Assembly (NCBI GenBank): GCA_034431435.1
Contig: DAOUDG010000109.1
Location: 1 to 64,000, forward strand
Direction: 5' to 3'
Source: JAHCIE01 sp034431435
GTDB taxonomy: Bacteria; Chloroflexota; Anaerolineae; Epilineales; JAHCIE01
Length of the DNA stretch: 64,000 bases
Positions 26,323-34,381 of this stretch are shown in pieces. Position numbers and translations under genes: made by a program. Under the pieces are notes generated by a model. It had not been told where the DNA came from, made no database searches, and worked only from the letters and a program-made list of their open reading frames with translations. Every line of letters starts with the position of its first letter. Within the stretch, counting starts at the first letter, position 1.

Positions 26323-28152
26323 CTAACTATCCTTGAGCCAGCGAATGGCGTCGAAATTGACCTCGCGGCGTGCGGCATCCGGCTCGCCAGTCTGGTCCGT
26401 GAGGCGGATGCTCGCGCCCTCGGCTGGAAAGGGGTACACGCCGAGGGACACCCACTCGTCGAAGTAGCGGCTCTGATCGACGGAGACGCTGGTCTGGCCC
26501 TCCTCGTGGCTGATGAGATACTGGGCGTTGAGGGTGGTGGCGCGGACGCCAGGGATGAACGCCTGTACCTCGTAGCGGCCAGGCGCGCCCAGGCGCGGTC
26601 GCCATTCTCCCCACTCCGTCAGGCGCGGGCTGGCGTAGGTGTACAGGGAGGAGCCGTTCCAGCCGTACATGGACGGGTACCAGTGCGGGGTGTCGGAGCG
26701 AATGAAGGTACCGAAAAGCTGCTCGCTCGGCTCACTGTCGACGATAATGCCCGGCGCCTGGAACTGGGGGGGGCGGTGCTGCCGCGTGAACGGGATAGTC
26801 GGGAAATAGCACGCCAGCACCCGAGCGCGGTCGCTCACGAATGGCTGCCAGTTGTCGGGCGGCAGGTCGCACTGGCGCACCTCGTAGTGCAGGTGGGCGG
26901 GCCAGATGTTGTTCGCGCCCTTGCCGATGCTCCCGATGGGCTGGCCGCGCTCGACGGTTTGCCCCACCTCGACCAGCCGCTCCTTGAGGTGGGCGTACTG
27001 GGTCCACAAGGTCGCGCCGTTGGGTAGAGTGTGCTGAATCAGGACGATGTTGCCCCAGGATGGCGTGTAGTAACCGGATGCGACGACCGTACCGTTGGCT
27101 GTGGCGTATACGGGCAGACCCAGGTCGGCGTCGCCTGGGCCGGGGCCGTTCCAGTCATCGCCGGTATGCCAGGCGCGAAAGGTGCGATAGTAGTCATCGT
27201 CGGCGAGGCCGACGGCCGAGTAGTAGCCTGGCGGCGGTTCGATGGCGTCGCGCGGCCCGACCGGGAAGTCGAAGCCGTCGACCACCGTGATTGGCGCGGC
27301 GACTTCGACGGCGTCGGTTGCGCTGGGGCCGGCGATGGCGAAGCCGCCAATCAATGATGGCGCGGCGCCCATGACCGCCGGTCCCGCGAGGGTCGTGTCA
27401 CGGACGCCGAAGCGCAGGCCCGGCTCGGCGCGAGCGAGCCGCAGCAGGGCGGCCTCGATCTCGTCGGCCTCGGGGCCGCCGCCCTGTCCCGCCCAGGTGA
27501 AGCCCGACAGATACAGGGGCTTGTCGCTCACAGGTGGGAAGGCGGCCAGCGCGGCCTGGATGCGGTCAACCTGGTCGGGGAGGACATTGGCCGGAATAGG
27601 GCCGCTGGTCTCAGGCAGGGCGGGCCAGAGGGCAACGCCGTCGAAGGGGGCGGCCGAGTTGGTCGCCGTACGCACGGCCTCCCAGGCGGTCGAGCCGATG
27701 CCGAAAGTCAGGGTCTGGGCGAGGTAAGCGGGGCCATCGTCCGCCACCACCATCGCACCCGCTGCCAGAACGATCTGCCGCGCCTGACCCTCGGCCTTGA
27801 TCTCTTCATAGACCAGGGCCAGGGCGCGCGCGAAGGCGGCCGGGGAAAGGGCAGGTTTACCCGACGCATCGCGCCGATTGGGGCCGGGCAAGACCTCAAA
27901 GGTGGGAATGCGGTCGCGGTAGCGCGCGATGACGCTGGCGGCGTTGGCCACGTATTGGGTGTACCACTTCGCGCTGCCAACGTCGCCCCCCGCCAGGTCT
28001 GCCTCCAGGACTCCATACAGGGGCAATTGGGCGTCGGCGAGGGGTTCGACTATGCTGTCGTAGGCGGCCTGCCAGCCGCGATTGTGTGGGGAGCGCCACG
28101 GCCCAAGCTCAAAGGCAACACGGATGGAACCGAGGAGGGGGGATGATGACAT
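26323..28152 (-). CDS. M23 (LytM) endopeptidase-like protein with TIM-barrel and golvesin-like regions
   Basis: A 609-residue multidomain protein. Residues 5-285 look like a TIM barrel related to bacterial glycosidases (FEVLPGPNRRDASGK, PLYLSGFTWAGQG). Residues about 325-425 are a LytM/M23 domain, which cuts peptidoglycan cross-bridges or is a catalytically dead binding version; the zinc ligands are present as His329-x-x-x-Asp333 and His422 in HLHYEV. Residues about 470-605 resemble a golvesin C-terminal-type beta domain (GEWRPRL, GRYEVQAFIPG, WVSLGVYPF). With ATG 28152 there is no signal peptide and no Shine-Dalgarno, which is odd for an envelope enzyme; a longer in-frame form would overlap the NDH-2 gene. 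A TACAAT at 28236-28231 could be its -10 box. Confidence 0.75.
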   Translation of the reverse strand: MSSSPLLGSIRVAFELGPWRSPHNRGWQAAYDSIVEPLADAQLPLYGVLEADLAGGDVGSAKWYTQYVANAASVIARYRDRIPTFEVLPGPNRRDASGKPALSPAAFARALALVYEEIKAEGQARQIVLAAGAMVVADDGPAYLAQTLTFGIGSTAWEAVRTATNSAAPFDGVALWPALPETSGPIPANVLPDQVDRIQAALAAFPPVSDKPLYLSGFTWAGQGGGPEADEIEAALLRLARAEPGLRFGVRDTTLAGPAVMGAAPSLIGGFAIAGPSATDAVEVAAPITVVDGFDFPVGPRDAIEPPPGYYSAVGLADDDYYRTFRAWHTGDDWNGPGPGDADLGLPVYATANGTVVASGYYTPSWGNIVLIQHTLPNGATLWTQYAHLKERLVEVGQTVERGQPIGSIGKGANNIWPAHLHYEVRQCDLPPDNWQPFVSDRARVLACYFPTIPFTRQHRPPQFQAPGIIVDSEPSEQLFGTFIRSDTPHWYPSMYGWNGSSLYTYASPRLTEWGEWRPRLGAPGRYEVQAFIPGVRATTLNAQYLISHEEGQTSVSVDQSRYFDEWVSLGVYPFPAEGASIRLTDQTGEPDAARREVNFDAIRWLKDS

Positions 28153-28278
28153 AAAAAGGCTCGCGGTAAGGATGATGGGGCTCAGCGGCTCAGAAAGATG
28201 ACCAACTGCGTCACAACTAATTCGAACGCAATTGTAGCACTCGGAGATACGGGCACAAAACCAGCGTGGGAGGTTTGC

Positions 28279-29631
28279 ATGGCGGGGCACAAGAAGCCGA
28301 GGGTGGTCGTTGTCGGCGCGGGCTTTGGCGGGCTGCGCGTGGCGAAGGGGCTGCGCGGCAAAGGCTTCGCGGTCGTCGTCGTTGACCAGCACAACTACCA
28401 CACGTTCATGCCGCTCCTGTATCAGGTGGCTACGGCGGCCCTTGAGCCGGAGCAGATTATCTACCCCGTGCGGGGAATCTTCGACACGCGCAGCATCCGC
28501 TTCCTGATGGCGCGAGTGGACTCGGTAGACCTGGCGGCGAAGACGCTCCAGACGACACGGGGGATTCTTGACTACGACTATCTCGTACTGGCCGCGGGCA
28601 GTGTCACCAATTTCTTTGGCCAGAAGGAGATCGAGGCGGTCGCCCACGGCCTGAAGGACTTGTGGGAGGCGGAGACGCTGCGCAATCACGTACTGACTGC
28701 GTTCGAGCGGGCCAGCGCCGAGCCGGACATGGCAAAGCGCGATGCGCTGCTGACGTTCACCATCGTGGGCGGCGGACCGACGGGCGTCGAGCTGGCCGGA
28801 GCCTTGTCGGAGCTGATCTACGATGATCTGGCGGAGGACTACCCCTACCTGGATTTCAACCGCGTCAAGGTCATCCTGCTTGAGGCTTCCTCATCCTTGC
28901 TGCTGGCCTTCGAGCCGTCGCTCCGCGAGGCGACTCTGCGCCGCCTGGGCCAGATGGGCGTCGAAGTGCGGCTCAATGCGGCAGTAGCGACAGCGACGCC
29001 GGAGGCAGTGGCCCTCAAGGATGGAACATCGATTCCCAGCCACACCCTGATTTGGGCGGCGGGCGTGCGCGCGGCGGATCTGGCGGGGCAGCTGGGCGTG
29101 CCCCAGGCGCGCGGGGGCCGGGTTCCTGTCCTACCGACGCTGCAACTGTCCAACGCGCCCGATGTCTTCGTCATCGGCGACATGGCCTACTTTGAGCAGG
29201 ACGGTCAGGCGTTGCCGCAGGTGGCGCCGGTGGCGATTCAGCAGGGCGATCTGGTGGCGGCTAACCTTGAGCGTCTGGCGCGCGGTGAGACGCTCGAGCG
29301 CTTCGTCTACAAAGACAAGGGCAGCATGGCGACGATTGGGCGTAACGCGGCGGTGGCGCAGGTAGCGGGGCTTGAGCTGACGGGCTTTCCCGCCTGGGCC
29401 GCCTGGTTGGGGGTCCACCTGGTGCAGTTGATTGGCTTCCGCAACCGCGTCATGGTGCTCATCAACTGGGGCTATAACTACATCCTGGGCAAGCGCGGCG
29501 TGCGGCTGATCACGACACCGGAGACGGCTGAGGCTACGGGGCGCACGCAGGTGGGTAGCCTGACCGCCCTGGAGCAGCGCGAGCTACCTGTCAACGGCCG
29601 CGAGGCGTCGGTGATGGTGGACGTGCGTTAG
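28279..29631 (+). CDS. ndh: type II NADH:quinone oxidoreductase (NDH-2)
   Basis: A 450-residue membrane-associated NADH dehydrogenase that passes electrons from NADH to quinone without pumping protons. The FAD site is VVVVGAGFGGLRVAKGL at residues 8-24, HTFMPLLYQVATAALEPEQI is the family motif after it, and the NADH site is FTIVGGGPTGVELAGALSEL. The second FAD motif is VFVIGDMAYFEQDG, and the C-terminus is amphipathic (WLGVHLVQLIGFRNRV), as in monotopic NDH-2. ATG 28279 follows GGGAGG. It is divergent from the M23 gene and convergent with the holin-like gene. Confidence 0.92.
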   Translation: MAGHKKPRVVVVGAGFGGLRVAKGLRGKGFAVVVVDQHNYHTFMPLLYQVATAALEPEQIIYPVRGIFDTRSIRFLMARVDSVDLAAKTLQTTRGILDYDYLVLAAGSVTNFFGQKEIEAVAHGLKDLWEAETLRNHVLTAFERASAEPDMAKRDALLTFTIVGGGPTGVELAGALSELIYDDLAEDYPYLDFNRVKVILLEASSSLLLAFEPSLREATLRRLGQMGVEVRLNAAVATATPEAVALKDGTSIPSHTLIWAAGVRAADLAGQLGVPQARGGRVPVLPTLQLSNAPDVFVIGDMAYFEQDGQALPQVAPVAIQQGDLVAANLERLARGETLERFVYKDKGSMATIGRNAAVAQVAGLELTGFPAWAAWLGVHLVQLIGFRNRVMVLINWGYNYILGKRGVRLITTPETAEATGRTQVGSLTALEQRELPVNGREASVMVDVR

Positions 29632-29659
29632 GCGTACCGGTTGGGGGTGGGAACGAGCC

Positions 29660-29685
29660 GAGGCCGACGCGCCAGCGTCGGCCTC
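29660..29685. terminator. strong hairpin between convergent genes
   Basis: GAGGCCGACGC-GCCA-GCGTCGGCCTC, a perfect 11-bp stem with a 4-base loop, 29 bases after the NDH-2 stop. It can serve both converging genes. Confidence 0.65.
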
Positions 29686-29737
29686 ACTTGTCGGAGGAGT
29701 GTCGGGTTGGGCGACGACCGCCCAGGTGTAGCCGAGG

Positions 29738-30112
29738 CTACATGGCTACATTGACGCCGAACAGACCCAGCGCCCAGGTGATCAGCCAGCCAACCACGCC
29801 GATGGCGATGGCGGCGACGATGGCGCCGTTGAACCCGTTGACCTTCAAGCCGGGTAGGATAGCGCCCGCGAACATGAGCACGAGCGCGGCAACGATGATG
29901 CTGATAATCGCGCCGAGAATGCCCGTCATGGCGCCCAGGCCGAACAGGCTTAGCAGCCAGACGGCGACGGCGCTGATGGCGGCAATGACCAGAGCGGCAA
30001 TCGCAGCCGCCCCGAAACCGCGTACCTCGAGGCCGATATTCATGCGAGCGACAAGCCAGATGACAAGAGCGGCGACGATAAGCCAGATGATGAAGCTGAA
30101 GATGGGACCCAT
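29738..30112 (-). CDS. four-span phage-holin-IV-like membrane protein
   Basis: A 124-residue integral membrane protein with four hydrophobic spans (IFSFIIWLIVAALVIWLVA, AAAIAALVIAAISAVAVWLL, ILGAIISIIVAALVLMFAG, AIVAAIAIGVVGWLITWAL) joined by short loops with NIGLEVRGFG and GLKVNGFNG. The repeated pattern suggests an internal duplication and fits the phage holin family IV membrane proteins widespread in bacterial chromosomes, most of unknown function. ATG 30112 has AAGGAGGATCACC upstream and an extended -10 promoter 62 bases away. Confidence 0.75.
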   Translation of the reverse strand: MGPIFSFIIWLIVAALVIWLVARMNIGLEVRGFGAAAIAALVIAAISAVAVWLLSLFGLGAMTGILGAIISIIVAALVLMFAGAILPGLKVNGFNGAIVAAIAIGVVGWLITWALGLFGVNVAM

Positions 30113-30173
30113 GGTGATCCTCCTTAATGGGATCTCCGCCAGACTGAACGATTCGCGACACCCTCCTGGAACC

Positions 30174-30182
30174 ATTATACCA
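30174..30182 (-). promoter_or_regulatory. extended -10 promoter of the holin-like gene
   Basis: TGGTATAAT on the minus strand (TG-n-TATAAT), with no good -35 box. The same nine bases precede the acyl-CoA-binding protein gene at 49101-49109. Confidence 0.55.
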
Positions 30183-30219
30183 CTATCTGGCAGGTCGTCC
30201 ACCATGGATTTTCTGCACT

Positions 30220-30248
30220 TTGACCGGGTTGGGCCTCGATGCTAGGAT
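30220..30248 (+). promoter_or_regulatory. promoter of the CvpA-CAP gene, leaderless geometry
   Basis: TTGACC 30220-30225, 17-base spacer, TAGGAT 30243-30248; predicted start 30255, ATG at 30256. No ribosome site. Confidence 0.55.
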
Positions 30249-30255
30249 TTCGGGC

Positions 30256-31215
30256 ATGTTCAACTGGATTGACCTGCTCGTCGTCGTGATTGTCGCCTTC
30301 TATCTGTGGCGGGGTTGGCGTGAAGGCCTCATCCGCGTCGGGGTGGACGTGGTCGGCCTGGCCCTCATCGCCTGGGCGGGCTTGCGTTTCTATCGCCCGC
30401 TCGGCGAGTGGCTGGCGGCGACGTCCGAGATTCCGCCGTCCTTCAGCGCGGCCTTCGGCTTTCTGGTGGCGGGCATTGTCGCGGCCAGTCTCTGGTGGGT
30501 TCTGGCGTCCCTGGCCTTCGGTCGCCTGCCCGCCAGTGTCCACCACAATTGGGCGGTGCGCCTCCTGGGTCTCATTCCTGGAGTGGTGGCGGGGCTGCTG
30601 GTGGCTGCCCTGGTCGTGAGCTTTCTGAGCCTGTCCCCCTTTGGCATCAACACAGCGGCGCGGGTCGACGCCTCGGCCCTGGGCGAGCGGCTGGTTAGCT
30701 GGACGACGGGCTTCGAGCGACAACTCCAGCCGGTGTTCGGCGACGCCATTGCTGAGACCCTCAACTTCATGACGGTGCGGCCCGAGTCTGACGAATTCGT
30801 CGCGTTGCCTTATCGGGTCGCGGATCCCCGTGCCGCGCCGAATCTAGAAGAGAAGATGCTCGCGCTGGTGAACCAGGAGCGCGCGACGGCCGGCCTCGCG
30901 CCCCTGGTGATGGACGAGCGGCTGCGCGTCGTGGCCCGCGACCACGCGCGGGACATGTTCCAGCGTGGCTATTTCTCCCACTATACGCCGGAACAGACCT
31001 CACCCTTCGACCGTCTCAAGGCGGCGGGCATTGGTTTCCTGGCGGCGGGTGAGAACCTGGCCCTCGCGCCGAGCCTCGACATGGCCCATCGCGGCCTGAT
31101 GAATAGTCCGGGCCACCGCGCCAACATCCTGTCGCCGTCGTTCCGCCGTGTCGGCATCGGGGCGATGGATGGCGGTCTGCGGGGTCTCATGTTCAGCCAG
31201 GAGTTCTCCAACTGA
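30256..31215 (+). CDS. CvpA-family membrane protein fused to a CAP/SCP domain
   Basis: A 319-residue protein. Residues 1 to about 165 have four membrane spans of the CvpA type (WIDLLVVVIVAFYLWRGWREG, FGFLVAGIVAASLWWVL, LLGLIPGVVAGLLVAALVV). After a linker, residues about 195-319 are a CAP domain (cysteine-rich secretory, PR-1 fold): MLALVNQERATAGLAPLVMD, ARDHARDMFQRGYFSHYTPE, AGENLALAP and NSPGHRANILSPSFRRVGIG. In other bacteria this CvpA-CAP arrangement is linked to cell-envelope proteolysis or stress. ATG 30256 is set by the leaderless promoter; GTG/ATG further up lack support. Confidence 0.85.
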   Translation: MFNWIDLLVVVIVAFYLWRGWREGLIRVGVDVVGLALIAWAGLRFYRPLGEWLAATSEIPPSFSAAFGFLVAGIVAASLWWVLASLAFGRLPASVHHNWAVRLLGLIPGVVAGLLVAALVVSFLSLSPFGINTAARVDASALGERLVSWTTGFERQLQPVFGDAIAETLNFMTVRPESDEFVALPYRVADPRAAPNLEEKMLALVNQERATAGLAPLVMDERLRVVARDHARDMFQRGYFSHYTPEQTSPFDRLKAAGIGFLAAGENLALAPSLDMAHRGLMNSPGHRANILSPSFRRVGIGAMDGGLRGLMFSQEFSN

Positions 31216-31227
31216 GCCGAAGCCGAG

Positions 31228-31233
31228 TATAAT
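31228..31233 (+). promoter_or_regulatory. TATAAT upstream of a decayed gene
   Basis: Perfect -10 box 13 bases after the CvpA-CAP stop; an ATG lies 8 bases after it at 31242, the same geometry as the leaderless genes here. No clear -35 box. Confidence 0.4.
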
Positions 31234-31241
31234 CGACGGCC

Positions 31242-31554
31242 ATGGCAGGCGCGACTGATGGCTGACGGCTACGCCTTGTACGATCCCATCTGGACCGACT
31301 ATACACGGGGTCAACCCGCATGTGATAGCGATGGACCAGACGCTGCTGCTCGCGCGGCCCTACGAGAACGATGGGCAGGTCCCGACGCTACCCGGTACGA
31401 TCCGCCCATCATCATCATGTGGGGAGACAAGCTGATGAAGCCGGGCGTGGGTGAGATTCTGGCGTCACGCTACTACTTCGCCACCAGCCTGGGCGACAGC
31501 AAGCTGCACGCCTATCTGCGAAACGATATCCCGCTGGCCCCAGGCATGCCCTGA
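31242..31554 (+). pseudogene. decayed gene remnant with two frame changes
   Basis: No family recognised. The 98-codon ORF from ATG 31258 looks intact, but the third-position G/C bias, a reliable guide in this genome, follows that frame only at both ends (GYALYDPIWTDYTRG and IIIMWGDKLMKPGVGEIL through SKLHAYLRND). Between about 31310 and 31410 the bias and sensible protein (VIAMDQTLLLARPYENDG, then QVPTLPGTIRP) are in another frame. This suggests two compensating frameshifts in a former longer gene. The ATG 31242 in leaderless position opens only seven codons. The remnant resembles the soluble tail of a GT-C enzyme, but that is a guess. Confidence 0.45.
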
Positions 31555-31592
31555 GGCTAGCTGACCCCAGTCGAGCAGGAGTCGCACGTCGC

Positions 31593-32594
31593 GTGGAAAT
31601 GACCGCCGTGGGTGATGCCCGCTACTACCTTGCCCAGGCGACCGCCGCCGCCACCCCCGAGGCGCAGTTGGCGGCAGCCCTCGTGGCGGTCGAGACGCTG
31701 TTGCGCCAGGGCACGCCGCCAGATGGGCGCGATGTGGCCGCGCTCATCGCTGCCGCGCCGCCCGGCTGGCTCGACCGCCGCGACGCGGTACAGCTCACGC
31801 GCCTGGCGGGTGTTTCCGAGCGAGCCGTTGTGGCTGGCGACGTTGATGCGATGGACGCCGAGCAGGCCGTGCGGCTGGTTGGCGCGCTGCTCAACCGCGC
31901 CGCGCCCCGTTCGGTCGCGCCTATTGCCGCCCCGCCTCCAATCGCCTCCGATCATCCACCCGCTCCATTCACCGTGACCGAGGTTGCGCCCCCGCCACCA
32001 GCCGCGCCGCCTCGCGTAGCGGTGATGGGGCTGGTGCTCCGCGCGGGCCTGTGGATTACTCTGGCCGCCCTGCTGGTGAGCCTGGGCATGCTCATCATCC
32101 CCCTCGTTGGCCCCGCCTGGTCACGTTGGCTGGTATGGCTGGTGGCGGCGGGGGCGGTTGTCCTGGCGGTGCGCGACTTTCTGGCCGTGGCCAACACACG
32201 CCCTTTTTCCGCGGCGGCCGGCGCGCTGGTCATCGGCATGCTGGTTGGTGTCGGCTGGGCTGCCGCATCCGACCTGGGCTGGCTGCCGCCCCTCAGCTAC
32301 GTGACAGGGGTGACGCCGGGTATGGAGGTGTCTCGCAGCGCGCCGCCGCCTCAGCCATCGGGCGTGGGGGTGCGCGTTGGGGGGCAGGCGTTGGTGGTGG
32401 GCACGTTGGGCAATGGTCTGCGGGTGCGAACTCAGCCCACGGTGGGCGCGCCAGAGATCACCCGGTTTCCCGACGGCACCACGGTGAGCATTCTCGATGG
32501 GCCTCGGCAGGCCGACGCCTTCGTGTGGTGGCGGGTGCGAGCTAACAGTGGGGTGGGGTGGGTGGCCGACGAATGGCTAGAACCTATCCGCTGA
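31593..32594 (+). CDS. membrane protein with C-terminal SH3b domain
   Basis: A 333-residue protein of unknown function. Residues 1-110 are helical and cytoplasmic-like (YYLAQATAAATPEAQLAAAL); a Pro/Ala linker follows; residues about 145-240 contain two to three membrane spans (LVLRAGLWITLAALLVSLGM, WLVWLVAAGAVVLAV, AGALVIGMLVGVGWAA). The end is a bacterial SH3 domain (GNGLRVRTQPTVGAPEITRF, GVGWVADEWLEPI), a fold that usually binds cell-wall peptides. GTG 31593 is the apparent start, with AGGAG 12 bases upstream; ATG 31599 is an alternative. A hairpin follows the stop. Confidence 0.7.
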   Translation: MEMTAVGDARYYLAQATAAATPEAQLAAALVAVETLLRQGTPPDGRDVAALIAAAPPGWLDRRDAVQLTRLAGVSERAVVAGDVDAMDAEQAVRLVGALLNRAAPRSVAPIAAPPPIASDHPPAPFTVTEVAPPPPAAPPRVAVMGLVLRAGLWITLAALLVSLGMLIIPLVGPAWSRWLVWLVAAGAVVLAVRDFLAVANTRPFSAAAGALVIGMLVGVGWAAASDLGWLPPLSYVTGVTPGMEVSRSAPPPQPSGVGVRVGGQALVVGTLGNGLRVRTQPTVGAPEITRFPDGTTVSILDGPRQADAFVWWRVRANSGVGWVADEWLEPIR

Positions 32595-32602
32595 TTGCCT
32601 CG

Positions 32603-32624
32603 CGCGGGATGGTCACATCCCGCG
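32603..32624. terminator. perfect hairpin after the SH3b gene
   Basis: CGCGGGATG-GTCA-CATCCCGCG, 9-bp stem and 4-base loop, 8 bases after the stop. The same gap holds a second small GC-rich hairpin (ATGCGC/GCGCAT) near 32658-32672. Confidence 0.65.
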
Positions 32625-32679
32625 TCCCTATCTGTCGGCGTGCGGCAGATGTGACCATGCGCTGCGCGCATCGAGCCAG

Positions 32680-33090
32680 TTAGCGGCCGACAATGATGTA
32701 ACGGTTGGCGCCGATGCGGCCAACCTGATACATGCGGCCACTCAGCAGCTGGTCTTCAACCTCCTGGCGGTCGAAGCGCGCCTGGAGACTGAAGACGTAG
32801 CCCGACGGGGTGTCCCACCAGGCCGTATCGTGATCTGCTTCCAGGATGAGGCCGGTGGTGCCGGCCTGGAGTTGGGCCAGTCGTTCGGTGAAGAAGCGCA
32901 CCACACCTTTGGCCGACTCCTCGCGCACGGGCACGCCCCAGGCCTTCGCCAGCTCCTCCATGACCTTGCCCACTCGCTTCTCGTAGCCCACGGTCGGCGT
33001 AGCGAGCCACGCGGTGAGCTGGTCGAGCACGGCTTGCACCTCGACGCTTGGCTCGGCCTTGCGACCCCTCAGGCGATTCAGCCAGCCCAT
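32680..33090 (-). CDS. hypothetical protein
   Basis: A 136-residue protein not recognised. It begins with a basic stretch (MGWLNRLRGRKAEP), then mixed helix and strand, with EELAKAWGVPVREESAKGVV and DHDTAWWDTPSGYVFSLQAR. No membrane span or signal peptide. Its start overlaps the end of the M20 peptidase gene by 13 bases, so it is probably translated from the same mRNA. Good third-position bias supports coding. Confidence 0.65.
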   Translation of the reverse strand: MGWLNRLRGRKAEPSVEVQAVLDQLTAWLATPTVGYEKRVGKVMEELAKAWGVPVREESAKGVVRFFTERLAQLQAGTTGLILEADHDTAWWDTPSGYVFSLQARFDRQEVEDQLLSGRMYQVGRIGANRYIIVGR

Positions 33091-34250
33091 GCCGCGCCTG
33101 CCTCAGCCGTGCTGATCGCCTCGATGATGCCCGCCAGCAACGCAGCGCGGGGGGCCATGGAGGAGAGCAGGACATGCTCATCGTGGCCGTGAGCGCCCGC
33201 GCCGACGACGCCCAGGCCGTCCAGGGTCGGCACGCCGATTGCGGAGGTGAAGTTGCCATCGCTGCCGCCGCCGCTGCCGCTCTCGGCCACCGCAATGCCC
33301 AGCTCTGCGCCGACGCGCTGCGCGACTCGGTACAGGGCGGCGGTGCCCGTCGTGCGTTCCATCGGTGGGCGGTTCAGGCCACCGCTAATCTCCAGGCGGG
33401 TGTCCTTGTTGTGGGGTTGACGGCTCAGGATGGCGTGGCTGAGGCGTTCGGCCTCGGCGTGACTTGTCACGCGGACGTCGACATCGGCGGCGGCCTCGGC
33501 GGCGACGACGTTGGCGCGGGTGCCGCCGTGAATGACGCCGACGTTGACTGTCGTGCCGCGTGGGACATCGGCCAGGGCGTACAGGTCGACGATCTGGCGA
33601 GCGAGTTCCTCGATGGCGCTGGCGCCTTGCTCGGCAACCCAGCCGCTGTGGGCGGGCTTGCCGACAACCCTGACCTGGAAGCGGCCGACGCCTTTGCGGC
33701 TGGTCTTGAGGGCGGCATTGGGGGGTTGGGCGGGTTCGACGACGAGGGCAGCGCGAGAGCGGCGGGCCTCGGCCTCGATGAGGGCGCGGCTGGTCAGGCT
33801 ACCGACCTCCTCATCGCTGTTGACCAGGAGAGTCACGGGGCCGCGCAGGCGGCCCAACTCGCGTAGGGCGTGGATGGCATACAGGCTCAGGACGAGGCCA
33901 CCCTTCATGTCGAAGACGCCGGGGCCGTGGAGACGGTCGTCGACGGCATAGACGGGCATGCTGGCGAGGGTGCCCAGGGGCCAGACGGTGTCGTAGTGGG
34001 CGAGAATGAGGGCCGGGCGGTCACCACTACCCCAGCGGGCGATGAGGTGGTCGCCGCGCACGTTCTGGGCGACGCGCTCGACATGAGCGCCGTGGGACAC
34101 GAAAACGCCAGCCAGGTAGGTCGCCAGTCGGTCGCAAGCGGCCTTCTCATCGGCGGTGTGGGCGGTGGGTGATTCTTGCTCGGCGAGATCGCGCAACAGA
34201 TTGACCATCGCCTCGCTGTGGCGGGCCGTGAAGTCGAGCAACTCAGACAT
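33078..34250 (-). CDS. M20-family metallopeptidase (CPG2-like)
   Basis: A 390-residue zinc peptidase of the M20 family, close to glutamate carboxypeptidase (CPG2). Metal and catalytic residues are visible in LILAHYDTVWPLG (His-x-Asp), GPGVFDMKGGLVLSLY, NSDEEVGS (catalytic Glu pair) and a final His in GAGAHGHDEHVL. The lid domain carries HSGWVAEQGASAIEELARQI. ATG 34250 is preceded by GGGAGGACGG. No signal peptide, so it is probably cytoplasmic and acts on small peptides or N-acyl amino acids. A hypothetical gene overlaps its end. Confidence 0.9.
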   Translation of the reverse strand: MSELLDFTARHSEAMVNLLRDLAEQESPTAHTADEKAACDRLATYLAGVFVSHGAHVERVAQNVRGDHLIARWGSGDRPALILAHYDTVWPLGTLASMPVYAVDDRLHGPGVFDMKGGLVLSLYAIHALRELGRLRGPVTLLVNSDEEVGSLTSRALIEAEARRSRAALVVEPAQPPNAALKTSRKGVGRFQVRVVGKPAHSGWVAEQGASAIEELARQIVDLYALADVPRGTTVNVGVIHGGTRANVVAAEAAADVDVRVTSHAEAERLSHAILSRQPHNKDTRLEISGGLNRPPMERTTGTAALYRVAQRVGAELGIAVAESGSGGGSDGNFTSAIGVPTLDGLGVVGAGAHGHDEHVLLSSMAPRAALLAGIIEAISTAEAGAAWAG

Positions 34251-34292
34251 CCGTCCTCCCGGTGTCAGATGCAGGGGCAAGTGTAGCGCGGG

Positions 34293-34376
34293 GGGGAGCC
34301 GGTTGCAAGTTGAAAGCTGAGACCCGGGGCCATGCCGCGCTCCGGGTCTCAATCTTCAACCTGCAACCGGCTCCCC
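34293..34376. repeat. 35-bp imperfect inverted repeat, possible terminator of pspA
   Basis: Arms 34293-34327 and 34342-34376 match at 31 of 35 positions around a 14-base loop. It lies directly downstream of the pspA stop and upstream of the M20 gene. It is far longer than an ordinary terminator and has no U-tract, so it may be a mobile palindromic repeat. Confidence 0.65.
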
Positions 34377-34381
34377 TCAAT

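Noticed and set aside
28153..28689. Upstream extension of the M23-like gene
   Set aside because: The extension runs antisense through the well-supported NDH-2 gene; no domain or signal peptide is gained.
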